From contig NZ_JACFAJ010000014.1 in assembly GCF_014250685.1 (NCBI RefSeq), forward strand, positions 62,001-126,000: 64,000 bases of DNA, in the 5' to 3' direction. Origin of the DNA: Cetobacterium sp. 2A (GTDB lineage Bacteria > Fusobacteriota > Fusobacteriia > Fusobacteriales > Fusobacteriaceae). The position numbers were made by a program, and so were the translations under genes. The notes under the pieces are model-generated. The model searched no databases. It was not told the origin of the DNA and saw only the letters and a program-made list of their open reading frames with translations. Numbering within the stretch: the first letter of the stretch is position 1; every line of letters begins with the position of its first letter. This document shows positions 17,484-25,683 of the stretch, piece by piece.

Positions 17484-18041
17484 TTAAAAACTAAACTGAA
17501 CATTTTCAGATAAATCATCAAGTTGATCTTGAGTAATTCCAATATATCTTAGGGTTGTATCTTGAGAATTATGATTAAATCTTTGCATTAGAAGAGGTAA
17601 ATTTCCTTTAGAATTCTTATATGCAAAATATCCAAATGTTTTTCTTAAACTATGTGTTGAAAAATACGGAATATTCAATTGTTCTCTAACAATTTGATAT
17701 TCTAATTGGGCCATCCTTGGAGTTATATGTCTATTTTGTTGTCTTGATTTAAATATATAATCCTCAGGTTCTAAATTTTTTTTTAATATATACTGATCAA
17801 TCGAAAATTTCAATTCTTGGTTTATTTTAATAAACTGTCTCTTTCCAGTTTTTTTTTCTATTTTCTCTAAATATATTCCTTGAAAATGACTTACCTTCAA
17901 TGAAACTATATCGGAAATTCTAAGTCCTAAATTTAATTGAGTTAACATCATAAGAGCTAATCTTTCATTTTTCATTTTTGCAGTTTGAAGTATTTTTTTT
18001 ACTTCACTCATATCTTTAATAGGTTGACAAGTATAGTTCAT
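17484..18041 (-). CDS. Small tyrosine recombinase (catalytic domain only)
   Basis: A 185-residue phage-integrase-family protein that consists only of the catalytic domain, like the short recombinases of Firmicutes plasmids and phages and similar in size to FimB/FimE. All catalytic residues are visible: Arg in LGLRISDI, Lys in EKKTGKR, HSLRKTFG (His and Arg), His in RFNHNSQDTT and nucleophile Tyr in LRYIGI. It lacks an arm-binding or core-binding N-terminal domain. No phage genes, excisionase or relaxase lie nearby. Upstream lie a 14-base-arm inverted repeat with a 5-base centre and a 17-base inverted repeat pair, possible recombination sites. GGGAGG precedes the ATG. Role (inversion, resolution or relic of an element) is unknown. 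Confidence 0.88.
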   Translation of the reverse strand: MNYTCQPIKDMSEVKKILQTAKMKNERLALMMLTQLNLGLRISDIVSLKVSHFQGIYLEKIEKKTGKRQFIKINQELKFSIDQYILKKNLEPEDYIFKSRQQNRHITPRMAQLEYQIVREQLNIPYFSTHSLRKTFGYFAYKNSKGNLPLLMQRFNHNSQDTTLRYIGITQDQLDDLSENVQFSF

Positions 18042-18198
18042 AAAATCCTCCCAAATTCCTTATTATCAATTATAACAAGTTTCCATAAATAATTCAATAT
18101 AAGAAACTCATTTTAAGAAACTAAAACTGTTTAAATAATTTTAATTATTTTATTCTTTCAAAATGTAATAAAATCAAGGCTTTTATTGATATTTCGTA

Positions 18199-18231
18199 TA
18201 AGTTTCGTAAAATTATATTTTACGAAACTTA
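18199..18231. repeat. 14-base inverted repeat, possible recombinase core site
   Basis: TAAGTTTCGTAAAA (18199-18212) and its exact complement TTTTACGAAACTTA (18218-18231) flank TTATA. Arms of 11-14 bases around a short centre are the architecture of tyrosine recombinase crossover sites. Additional AGTTTC/GAAACT copies occur at 18078, 18103 and 18117, between this site and the recombinase gene. There is no T-tract, so it is not a typical terminator. Could also be a regulator's operator. Confidence 0.6.
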
Positions 18232-18241
18232 CAGAGACAAA

Positions 18242-18317
18242 TTTAAATCGATTTTAAGGCCTTTCAAAATTAAAGTTAACATATTTATATACTTACAACT
18301 CTTAAAATCGATTTAAA
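18242..18317. repeat. 17-base inverted repeat pair around a 42-base segment
   Basis: TTTAAATCGATTTTAAG (18242-18258) is repeated as its exact complement at 18301-18317, enclosing 42 AT-rich bases. Each arm contains the palindrome AAATCGATTT. The pair lies between the glmS terminator and the 14-base inverted repeat, in the gap of about 320 bases upstream of the recombinase, which otherwise holds no gene. Confidence 0.6.
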
Positions 18318-18360
18318 AAAAAGAGGGAAAATTAAGAATATTTCTTTCTTAATTTTCCCA
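18313..18360 (-). terminator. glmS intrinsic terminator
   Basis: GGGAAAATTAAGAA (18325-18338) pairs with TTCTTAATTTTCCC (18346-18359); on the minus strand it is followed by CTC and a run of T. It lies five bases after the glmS stop. Confidence 0.85.
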
Positions 18361-18364
18361 TCTA

Positions 18365-20185
18365 TTATTCTACTGTTACTGATTTTGCTAAATTTTTAGG
18401 TTTGTCTACATCTATTCCTTTTGCAACTGAAGTATAGTAAGCTAAAGCTTGAACCGGAATAACTGAAAGTATCCCAGAAACTAAATCATCACTTTCTGAT
18501 ATTGGAATAAAGTCGTCTGCTACCAATTTCAAGTTTTCACTAGTCTCATGTCCTATAGCTATAACATGTGCTCCTCTAGCTTTTAATTCTTTAATATTTG
18601 AAATTGATTTATCCATAAGATCCCTTTGAGTTGCTAATACCACAACCGGAGTTCCTTCTTCTATAAGAGCTATAGTTCCATGTTTTAACTCTCCAGATGG
18701 AAATGCCTCTGTATGAATATATGAAACTTCTTTAATTTTTAATGATCCTTCCAAAGCAACTCTATAATCTAATCCTCTTCCTATATAGAATCCATTTGTT
18801 TTATCTTTTAAAAAACTAGCTATTTCTTTAACTTTCTCTAATCTTTTTAAATCAAAATTAATTTTTTCTGGAATAGATATTAATTCAGACATAATTCTTG
18901 AATATTCTTCTTGAGTAATAACTCCTCTTTGTTCAGCTAAATATAAAGAAAATAAATAAAACATAACAACTTGAGTAGTATATGCTTTTGTAGATGCTAC
19001 TGCAATTTCAGGTCCAGCCATTGTATAAACAACTTTATCAGCTTCTCTTGAAATTGATGATCCTATAACATTAGTTATTGCCAGCGTTGTAGCACCTCTT
19101 TCTTTTGCTTCTCTTAAGGCTGCTAATGTATCCAGAGTTTCTCCAGATTGACTAACAAAGATTGCAAGTGTTTTATCGTCAATAAATGGGTCACTATATC
19201 TAAATTCTGAGGCAATGTCAACTTCAGAATTTAATTTAGCAATTTTATGTAACGCATATTGACCTTGTAATCCAGCATTATAAGCAGTTCCACAAGCTAC
19301 TATGACTATTTTATTTATTTTTTCAATTTCAGATTTTGATAAAACATCAGAAAAATCAGCTTTTCCATCTTTTAGTCTTCTGTGTAATGTCTCATTAATA
19401 GAAGTAGGCTGCTCTAAAATTTCCTTAATCATAAAGTGAGGATATCCAGCTTTAGTAGCTTGCTCTAATGTCCATTCTATATGATTTAATTCTCTCGAAA
19501 TAGGATTTTTTTCAATATCAAAAATCTCTACAGAGTCAGATTTTATTCTAGCAACATCTCCATTTTCTAGAAAATAAACTTCTCTTGTATATTTTAATAA
19601 AGCAGGTATATCAGATGCTATTAAATTCTCATTTTTTCCTAGACCAATAACAAGTGGAGCATCTTTTCTAGCACAAATAAGTTCATCTGGGTGATTTTTA
19701 TGCAATATTCCTAAAGCATAGCTTCCTTCTATTCTACCTAAAACTTTAAATACAGTTTCAAGAATATCTCCTTCATAATAATATTGAACTAAATGAGCAA
19801 CTACTTCAGTGTCAGTATCAGAAATAAATTTATATCCTAAAACTTCTAATTCTTTCTTTAAATCTAAATAATTTTCAATTATTCCATTATGTACAACTAC
19901 TACGGAATTATCCATACTACAGTGTGGATGAGAATTTACATCAGACGGCGCACCATGTGTTGCCCATCTCGTATGTCCTATCCCCAAAGTTGCTGGTATA
20001 TTTACTTCCATTAAGGCTTCAGAAAGATTTTGTAATCTCCCCTTTTTCTTCTCTACAAAAATTTCTCCATCCGCTACAAGAGCAATTCCAGCAGAGTCAT
20101 ATCCTCTGTATTCTAGCGTTTCAAGACCCTGTAATATAACTTGCTTTACATTTCCTTTTCCTACATAACCTACAATTCCACACAT
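18365..20185 (-). CDS. glmS: Glutamine-fructose-6-phosphate aminotransferase (isomerizing)
   Basis: A 606-residue cytoplasmic enzyme that makes glucosamine-6-phosphate from fructose-6-phosphate and glutamine, the entry step to peptidoglycan and amino-sugar synthesis. The N-terminal glutaminase begins with MCGIVGYVG, exposing the nucleophile Cys after Met removal, and has GHTRWATHG. Two SIS isomerase domains follow (VACGTAYNAGLQG, SQSGETLDTLAAL; later GRGLDYRVALEGSLKIKE). The end DKPKNLAKSVTVE is the classical GlmS tail. Length is normal. Expression is controlled by the glmS ribozyme in its leader; it has its own terminator and is probably monocistronic. Confidence 0.97.
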   Translation of the reverse strand: MCGIVGYVGKGNVKQVILQGLETLEYRGYDSAGIALVADGEIFVEKKKGRLQNLSEALMEVNIPATLGIGHTRWATHGAPSDVNSHPHCSMDNSVVVVHNGIIENYLDLKKELEVLGYKFISDTDTEVVAHLVQYYYEGDILETVFKVLGRIEGSYALGILHKNHPDELICARKDAPLVIGLGKNENLIASDIPALLKYTREVYFLENGDVARIKSDSVEIFDIEKNPISRELNHIEWTLEQATKAGYPHFMIKEILEQPTSINETLHRRLKDGKADFSDVLSKSEIEKINKIVIVACGTAYNAGLQGQYALHKIAKLNSEVDIASEFRYSDPFIDDKTLAIFVSQSGETLDTLAALREAKERGATTLAITNVIGSSISREADKVVYTMAGPEIAVASTKAYTTQVVMFYLFSLYLAEQRGVITQEEYSRIMSELISIPEKINFDLKRLEKVKEIASFLKDKTNGFYIGRGLDYRVALEGSLKIKEVSYIHTEAFPSGELKHGTIALIEEGTPVVVLATQRDLMDKSISNIKELKARGAHVIAIGHETSENLKLVADDFIPISESDDLVSGILSVIPVQALAYYTSVAKGIDVDKPKNLAKSVTVE

Positions 20186-20245
20186 AAAAAAAACCTCCTA
20201 GTATAATATTAAATTTTCAATGTTCAGCTATTATATACTAAGATT

Positions 20246-20379
20246 GTTACGTAAATCTGCTTTGTCCTATTGGTCACCCAATAGATTTGTAAGATTTATC
20301 AGGGTGTAACCCCCTATGGAGTATCCGCCGAATCTTCGATTCTCTCCATTCCTCGTCAACTTTTCTAAGTTCTGGCGCT
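20246..20379 (-). ncRNA. glmS ribozyme-riboswitch
   Basis: On the minus strand the leader reads AGCGCCAGAACT, then GTTGACGAGGAATGGAGAGA, ATCGAAGATTCGGCGGATAC, and TCCATAGGGGGTTACACCC. These are the conserved P1, P2.1 and P2.2 core elements of the glmS ribozyme. A further stem (CTATTGGGTGACCAATAG, then GGACAAAG) matches P4. Cleavage is expected between the A at 20379 and the G at 20378. Glucosamine-6-phosphate acts as cofactor for self-cleavage, leading to mRNA decay, so the gene is switched off when its product is plentiful. The 3' boundary is approximate. About 60 bases remain before the glmS start. Confidence 0.95.
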
Positions 20380-20416
20380 TTTTATATTTCTAATCTTAAT
20401 CTTAATAGCTTGTTTA

Positions 20417-20463
20417 ATATTACCATATTTTTTTTTGATTTTCAAGATTTTTTATACTATGAT
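20417..20463. promoter_or_regulatory. Divergent overlapping promoters for glmS and exporter-like gene
   Basis: Minus strand: TTGAAA (20440-20445), 17 bases, TAATAT (20417-20422), reading into the ribozyme. Plus strand: TTGATT (20435-20440), 17 bases, TATGAT (20458-20463), reading into the FUSC/ArAE-like gene, with a second TATAAT at 20463-20468. The two -35 boxes overlap by one base, so the promoters should compete for polymerase. Confidence 0.5.
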
Positions 20464-20493
20464 ATAATTAAGAATATTATAGGGGGGATTTAT

Positions 20494-21462
20494 TTGAAAT
20501 ATTTTGATCACAGGGTCATAAAAACAGCGTTTGGTGCTTTTATAGCGGTCTTTATCGCCAATCATATAGGACTAAAATATGGGCTTACAACCGCAATAGT
20601 TACGATAATAAGTATACAGGCTTCGAAAAAAGAATCCTTGAAAATAGGAATTGAAAGATTTATAGCTTGTCTTATAGGTTTATTTATCTCTACTCTAATA
20701 TTTTATATAATAGGATATACACCTATTGCTTTAGGAATTTTTATTTTAGTTTTTATGCCGATGTGTTTAAAACTGGACTTATTCCAAGGTTTTCTTGTTA
20801 CTGTTGTACTCTCTACCCATATTTTAACAGAGAAATCTATATCGTTAAGTCTTCTTATAAATGAAGTTGGAATTTTGACTTTAGGAATTGGAATTGCACT
20901 TATTTTAAATCTTTATATGCCAAATGTAATTGATGAAATAAAAAATACAGAGTTAGACATTGATTATTTTATAAAAACAATTTTATTTGATATGTCCAAT
21001 GATTTAAAGTTTAATTTTGTATCTGTAGAGGAAAATAATCTATTCCAAAAATTAAAACAAAGTATAGATTCAGGATCAAAATTAGCTCTTATTGATTATA
21101 ACAACTCTTTTTGGGGTGCTTCAACTTACCAGTTGGAACTATTTAATATGAAGAGAAATCAATACAAAGTTTTAAAAAGAATGAGGTTACATTTTAAAAG
21201 ATTCTATATAACTTATAATCAAAGTTTACTTATTTCTGATTTTACAAAGCATGTAGCTGAAACTGTTGGTCAAGAAAAATTATTTAATTCAATTATGATA
21301 GAACTTCAACTTTTAAAGAACTCGTTTAAAGAAATGGAACTTCCAAAAACCAGAGAAGAATTTGAAAATAGAGCTTCTCTTTTACAATTCATAAATGATT
21401 TAGAAGAATTTATTGAAATAAAGGCAGAATTTTTAAGAAAAAAAAATTGTAGCCATACTTAG
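20494..21462 (+). CDS. Aromatic acid exporter-family (ArAE_1/DUF939-like) membrane protein
   Basis: A 322-residue protein with about six N-terminal transmembrane segments (residues 5-145: TAFGAFIAVFIANHIGL, ATAIVTIISIQASKKESL pattern, GILTLGIGIALILNLYMPN) and a C-terminal cytoplasmic helical domain (residues 150-320). This is the layout of the ArAE_1 (DUF939) family with its C-terminal domain. The likely start is the TTG at 20494, eight bases after AGGGGGGA; a longer frame from 20410 would include the promoter. Transport of an aromatic acid is only a family label. It is divergent from glmS and converges on gltS. Confidence 0.75.
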   Translation: MKYFDHRVIKTAFGAFIAVFIANHIGLKYGLTTAIVTIISIQASKKESLKIGIERFIACLIGLFISTLIFYIIGYTPIALGIFILVFMPMCLKLDLFQGFLVTVVLSTHILTEKSISLSLLINEVGILTLGIGIALILNLYMPNVIDEIKNTELDIDYFIKTILFDMSNDLKFNFVSVEENNLFQKLKQSIDSGSKLALIDYNNSFWGASTYQLELFNMKRNQYKVLKRMRLHFKRFYITYNQSLLISDFTKHVAETVGQEKLFNSIMIELQLLKNSFKEMELPKTREEFENRASLLQFINDLEEFIEIKAEFLRKKNCSHT

Positions 21463-21483
21463 TTGTATGACTACAATTTTTTT
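21443..21483. terminator. Bidirectional intrinsic terminator
   Basis: AAAATTGTAG-CC-ATAC and GTAT-GA-CTACAATTTT pair around TTAGTT, with an A-tract before and a T-tract after. It serves the exporter-like gene and the convergent gltS. Confidence 0.8.
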
Positions 21484-22669
21484 ATTTTAATACATTCATA
21501 AAGAAAGTTATTATAGCTGCATTAAAGAAATCTATAAATAATCCTCCAACTATTGGAATTACAAAGAAAGCTTTTGGAGATGGTAAATATTTTGCTGTAA
21601 GTGCTTCCATGTTAGCTAAGGCTTTTGGAGTTGTTCCAAATCCACATCCACAATGTCCACTTGTCATAACAACTGCATCATAATCTTTTCCTGTAAGTCT
21701 AAATGTTATAAAGTAAGCAAATAGTCCTATTAATAAAGTTTGAACTACAAGCATAATAACTAAAGGTCCTGCTAATTCTTTTAATTCCCATAATTTAAAA
21801 CTCATAAGTGTCATCGATAAGAATATCATTAATGTAAAATTACCAACTGCATTTATTATATCTAAATGAACATCAAATTTTCCAGAATAATCAGATATAT
21901 TTCTAATAACTGCTGCTGCAAACATTGCTCCTATATATGACGGTAAAACTACACCAATATCAGATAAGAATTTAGAAATTATACTTCCAATTCCCATAGC
22001 TATAATAACTTGGAAACAAGCTCCTGAAACTAAAGATGATTTTATAGTATCAGATTTTTCTCCAGAATCTGAATATCCTTTTCCATCTCCAGTCTTATTT
22101 AATAAATCGTTTTTCTTTATAAGTCTATTCGCAATCGGTCCAGCTATAATACTTCCAGCTATTAGTGCATACGTTGCTGTTGCCATCGCAACAACTGTTG
22201 CCCCTTCGGCTCCATAGCTTTCAAGAATAGGTCCAAAGGCTCCTGCTGTTCCAGGTCCTCCCGTTGTAGACATAGATCCTGTAGCCAATCCAATAAAAGG
22301 ACTAAGATCTAAAAGTTGTGCCATACTAACACCAACTACATTTTGAACAATAGCAAGTCCAACAGAAGCAATTAAAAACATTAATACTGGTAATCCAGCT
22401 TTTTTAAGTAATTTTAAACTTGCAGAATATCCTACTGTTGTAAAGAATGCTATCATAAAAATATTTCTTAAAGAGTCTTCAAAAATTATATTAAATAGAC
22501 CAGTCTCATGTCCTATTAGTGTAATTACTGAGAATACAGTTCCACCAGTTACGGCATCCGGTATACAGTTGTCTTTTAAAAATTTGAAAGAACTATTTAA
22601 AAATTTTCCTAAATATAATACTATAACTGATAATGCAATCGTTTGAATTGTTGTAAGTTCAATGTTCAT
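21482..22669 (-). CDS. gltS: Sodium/glutamate symporter GltS
   Basis: A 395-residue inner-membrane carrier that imports glutamate with sodium. Two inverted repeats of five helices are visible, each with a glycine-rich reentrant loop: ATGSMSTTGGPGTAGAFGP near residue 130 and SGHCGCGFGTTPKALANME near residue 345. The central cytoplasmic loop (residues about 180-210) is polar. Length matches E. coli GltS (401). AGGAGG precedes the ATG. A second GltS relative lies at 38730-39956. Confidence 0.93.
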   Translation of the reverse strand: MNIELTTIQTIALSVIVLYLGKFLNSSFKFLKDNCIPDAVTGGTVFSVITLIGHETGLFNIIFEDSLRNIFMIAFFTTVGYSASLKLLKKAGLPVLMFLIASVGLAIVQNVVGVSMAQLLDLSPFIGLATGSMSTTGGPGTAGAFGPILESYGAEGATVVAMATATYALIAGSIIAGPIANRLIKKNDLLNKTGDGKGYSDSGEKSDTIKSSLVSGACFQVIIAMGIGSIISKFLSDIGVVLPSYIGAMFAAAVIRNISDYSGKFDVHLDIINAVGNFTLMIFLSMTLMSFKLWELKELAGPLVIMLVVQTLLIGLFAYFITFRLTGKDYDAVVMTSGHCGCGFGTTPKALANMEALTAKYLPSPKAFFVIPIVGGLFIDFFNAAIITFFMNVLK

Positions 22670-22720
22670 TATGTCCTCCTTGCGTTATTTAAATATGAAA
22701 TATAAACTATATATGCAGTG

Positions 22721-22790
22721 TATCATTCATTCTATGAAAGTAAAAATATATATTATATATATTTATTGAATTTATCATTCATTTATAGAA
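22721..22790. repeat. Repeated TATCATTCATT motif between gltS and asnA
   Basis: TATCATTCATTCTATGAA (22721-22738) and TATCATTCATTTATAGAA (22773-22790) are two near-identical copies 52 bases apart in the gltS-asnA divergent region. The second overlaps TGAATTTATCATTCA, an imperfect dyad. Possibly a binding site for a regulator of amino-acid genes. Confidence 0.4.
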
Positions 22791-22847
22791 CTTTTTTCTT
22801 AAAAATAGAACAAAAGTCTGAATTTTTTATACACAATAAATATTAAG

Positions 22848-22876
22848 TTGACTTTTTGAAAAAATAATTTTATTAT
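22848..22876 (+). promoter_or_regulatory. asnA promoter
   Basis: TTGACT (22848-22853) and TATTAT (22871-22876) are 17 bases apart, about 50 bases before the asnA start. Confidence 0.6.
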
Positions 22877-22924
22877 ATTTAAAATATAAAAAAAATACCA
22901 TCATTATTTATAGGGGTGATTTGT

Positions 22925-23905
22925 ATGTATTATTCAAAATTAAATCTTATGGAAACAGAAAAAGCAATTAAACTTGTTAAAGATAATTTTGAAAAATCTT
23001 TAGCACACGAACTGGAATTAACAAGAGTTTCAGCTCCATTATTCGTTACACCAGAAAGTGGATTAAATGATGATTTGAATGGAATAGAAAGACCCGTATC
23101 ATTCGATGTTAAGTCTAAAGAAATTGCAGTTATAGTTCATTCGCTGGCAAAGTGGAAAAGAATGGCACTTCATAAATATGATTTTAAAGTTGGAACAGGG
23201 TTGTATACTGATATGAACGCTATAAGAAGAGATGAAGATTTAAGTCCTATTCACTCCTATTATGTAGATCAATGGGATTGGGAAAAAATTATAGATAAAA
23301 ATGACAGAACAAAACTAAAATTACAAGAAATAGTTAAAAAAATATATAAATCTTTAAAGGATACAGAAGAATTTATAACAAACATATATCCTTCACTATC
23401 TAAAAAACTTCCAGAAAATATAACTTTTGTGACATCTCAAGAACTCGAAGATCTTTATCCAAATTTAACTTCAAAAGAAAGAGAACATGAATATGCAAAA
23501 AAACATGGCGCTATCTTTATAATGGAAATTGGAAAAACTTTAACTTCTGGAAATAAACATGATGGAAGGGCACCAGATTATGATGATTGGAATTTGAATG
23601 GAGATATAATTGTATATTATGAACCTCTTAAAATAGGATTGGAACTTTCATCTATGGGAATACGTGTTGATGAGGAGTCACTAGATAAACAATTAACTTT
23701 ATCTGATGCCAACGATAGAAGAAAGTATGAGTTTCATAAAAAACTTTTAAATGGAGAACTTCCTTATACTGTAGGAGGTGGAATTGGACAATCTCGTCTT
23801 TGCTTATTCTTCCTTGATAAAATGCACATAGGAGAAGTTCAGTCTTCGATATGGCCACAATCCTTAATAGAAGATTGTAAAAATAAAAATATTTTCCTTT
23901 TATAA
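22925..23905 (+). CDS. asnA: Aspartate-ammonia ligase (asparagine synthetase A)
   Basis: A 326-residue class II-tRNA-synthetase-like enzyme that makes asparagine from aspartate, ammonia and ATP. Family motifs are present along the chain: [52 protein letters not shown] and [14 protein letters not shown] (motif 3 ATP-binding Arg). Length matches E. coli AsnA (330). The ATG at 22925 follows AGGGGTGA; the in-frame GTG at 22916 is part of that binding site. Monocistronic, with its own promoter and terminator. Confidence 0.96.
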   Translation: MYYSKLNLMETEKAIKLVKDNFEKSLAHELELTRVSAPLFVTPESGLNDDLNGIERPVSFDVKSKEIAVIVHSLAKWKRMALHKYDFKVGTGLYTDMNAIRRDEDLSPIHSYYVDQWDWEKIIDKNDRTKLKLQEIVKKIYKSLKDTEEFITNIYPSLSKKLPENITFVTSQELEDLYPNLTSKEREHEYAKKHGAIFIMEIGKTLTSGNKHDGRAPDYDDWNLNGDIIVYYEPLKIGLELSSMGIRVDEESLDKQLTLSDANDRRKYEFHKKLLNGELPYTVGGGIGQSRLCLFFLDKMHIGEVQSSIWPQSLIEDCKNKNIFLL

Positions 23906-23910
23906 TATAA

Positions 23911-23946
23911 AAAAGCGAGTTAGAATTTAATATCTAACTCGCTTTT
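23911..23946. terminator. Bidirectional intrinsic terminator
   Basis: AAAAGCGAGTTAGA (23911-23924) pairs perfectly with TCTAACTCGCTTTT (23933-23946); it separates asnA from the convergent lipoprotein gene. Confidence 0.88.
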
Positions 23947-23947
23947 C

Positions 23948-24274
23948 TTAATATTTTTCTCTTCCTACAAATTTCCCGTTTGAATCATATTTGTATTTAA
24001 AAGTTGTCATACCTGTCACTCCAATAACCTGACTTTCAACTACTCTTCCGTCAATAGCATAAATAGTAACTTCTTCTACACCTTTTTCTTCATTTCTACG
24101 TGTTAAAGTTTTAATTGCTCCATTTTCATAATATTCTTTTTTTTCTCCAGATATTTGAGTTGGTGCTTCTATAACTTCTGGACCTGATAAATCTTCTTCT
24201 TTTATAAGAGTATTACTATTTGTACAACTTATAAATATAGTCATAGAAACAATCGCTAATAAATATTTTTTCAT
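23948..24274 (-). CDS. Small lipoprotein with a MORN-like segment
   Basis: A 108-residue protein with a lipoprotein signal (lysines, a hydrophobic stretch, then IFISC with Cys17 as the lipidation site). The mature part holds KKEYYENGAIKTLTRR and TFKYKYDSNGKFVGRE, resembling the YYxNGxxK repeats of the MORN-like/YwqK antitoxin-type domain. No function is known. A GGAGG-like site (GGAGGTCAA) precedes the start. It is probably a free-standing envelope protein. Confidence 0.7.
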   Translation of the reverse strand: MKKYLLAIVSMTIFISCTNSNTLIKEEDLSGPEVIEAPTQISGEKKEYYENGAIKTLTRRNEEKGVEEVTIYAIDGRVVESQVIGVTGMTTFKYKYDSNGKFVGREKY

Positions 24275-24390
24275 AATTTGACCTCCAAAAGTTTTTTTGT
24301 CTTATTATTTTTAACATGTTTTTGCTAAAATTTCAAATAAATGTTATAATTTAAAGGTTATATATAAAAATAAAATTGTAGGTGAAGTTA

Positions 24391-25605
24391 ATGAATAAAT
24401 TTAAAGAAATAAACGTAAGTGATGAACTTATATCAATCCTTAACAGTAGTGGAATAAAACAACCCACTCCAATACAAACAGAAGCTATTCCTCTTATAAA
24501 AAATGGCAATGATTTAATAGCTCAAGCACAAACAGGAACAGGAAAGACTTTAGCTTTTCTTCTTCCAATTTTTGAAAATATGAAGAGTGATGACAAAAAT
24601 ATCCAAACTTTAATTATAACTCCAACAAGAGAATTAGCACTTCAAATTACTGAAGCTGCTCAAAAGCTTAATACTTCAAATAAGTTCAATATCCTTTCTA
24701 CTTATGGTGGAAAAGAAATTTCTGGTCAAATTGAAAAGTTAAGTAATAATACTCAAATGGTTATAGGAACACCTGGAAGACTTTTAGATCATATCAGAAG
24801 AAAAACTATAGACTTAACAAAAATTAAAACTTTAGTTTTAGATGAAGCAGATCAAATGCTACTTATGGGATTCCGTAATGAAATAGATGCTATTATTGAA
24901 GTTTCTAACAAAAAAAGACAGACACTTTGCTTTTCAGCTACTATAGATTCAGCTGTAAAAAAATTAGCTTATAGAATCTGTAAAGATCCAAAAATAGTTG
25001 TAATTGAAAGTGAAGATGTAACTCTTAAAAACATAGATCAATTTCTAATTGAAACAACAGATAGAAGAAAATTAGATATGCTTGCTCAAGTTTTAAATAA
25101 AACTAATCCTTTTATGGCTATTATATTTTGTAGAACTAAAGTAAGAGTTGATAATTTAGAAGAAGCTCTTTTTGCAAAGGGATTCAGTTGTCAAAAACTT
25201 CACAGTGATATTCCACAAGCAAAACGTGAAAAGATTATGAAATCTTTTAAAAATGTAGAGTTCCAATATCTAATCGCTACCGATGTCGCAGCAAGAGGAC
25301 TTGATATCACTGGAATTACTCATATTTATAATTATGATATTCCTGAAAATGCCGAAGGTTATATCCACCGTATCGGACGTACTGGAAGAGCTGGAGAAAA
25401 CGGACAGACTTATCTGTTTATAGATCCAAAAGATATGAAAACATTGGAAGCAATTGAAGAAAATATAAAAATGGAAATTCCTAGATTAGAGTTAGAATAT
25501 ATTCAAAATATTGTTTGTGAAAATGAACTGCCAAAAACAAAATATAATAAAAGAATCAATTCTCGTTCTAAAAAAGCTGAGGATATTAGAAAAATGTATA
25601 AATAA
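24391..25605 (+). CDS. DEAD-box ATP-dependent RNA helicase
   Basis: A 404-residue RNA helicase containing the full motif set: Q-motif QPTPIQTEAIP, motif I AQTGTGKT, Ia PTRELALQI, motif II LDEADQML, motif III FSATI, motif V ATDVAARGLDI and motif VI HRIGRTGRAG. The C-terminal tail is short and basic (KRINSRSKKAEDIRK) with no extra RNA-binding domain, so it is a compact member comparable to CshA/RhlE cores. It likely helps ribosome assembly or RNA decay. The ATG at 24391 follows TAGGTGAAG; an in-frame GTG nine bases earlier lies within the binding site. It ends at an intrinsic terminator. Confidence 0.93.
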   Translation: MNKFKEINVSDELISILNSSGIKQPTPIQTEAIPLIKNGNDLIAQAQTGTGKTLAFLLPIFENMKSDDKNIQTLIITPTRELALQITEAAQKLNTSNKFNILSTYGGKEISGQIEKLSNNTQMVIGTPGRLLDHIRRKTIDLTKIKTLVLDEADQMLLMGFRNEIDAIIEVSNKKRQTLCFSATIDSAVKKLAYRICKDPKIVVIESEDVTLKNIDQFLIETTDRRKLDMLAQVLNKTNPFMAIIFCRTKVRVDNLEEALFAKGFSCQKLHSDIPQAKREKIMKSFKNVEFQYLIATDVAARGLDITGITHIYNYDIPENAEGYIHRIGRTGRAGENGQTYLFIDPKDMKTLEAIEENIKMEIPRLELEYIQNIVCENELPKTKYNKRINSRSKKAEDIRKMYK

Positions 25606-25629
25606 AAAATCCTGAAAAGGATTTTTTTT
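25604..25629 (+). terminator. Intrinsic terminator after helicase
   Basis: AAAAAATCC and GGATTTTTTTT pair around TGAAAA directly after the stop codon. The stem is short but the T-tract is long. Confidence 0.65.
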
Positions 25630-25683
25630 ATTTTTTTGTATAAAATATCGAGTATAGTTTTCACAATTTTCAAGGAGGAACTA

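Noticed and set aside
17484-18317. Prophage or genomic island
   Set aside because: No phage structural, replication or att-flanking genes lie near the recombinase and base composition looks like that of the surroundings.
20246-20379. tRNA or T-box leader upstream of glmS
   Set aside because: The conserved segments match the glmS ribozyme core in order and spacing; no T-box or tRNA features are present.
22765-22790. ArgR box in the gltS-asnA gap
   Set aside because: TGAAT and ATTCA halves are five bases apart, whereas known ArgR boxes have four, so the match is imperfect; kept only as an unexplained repeat.
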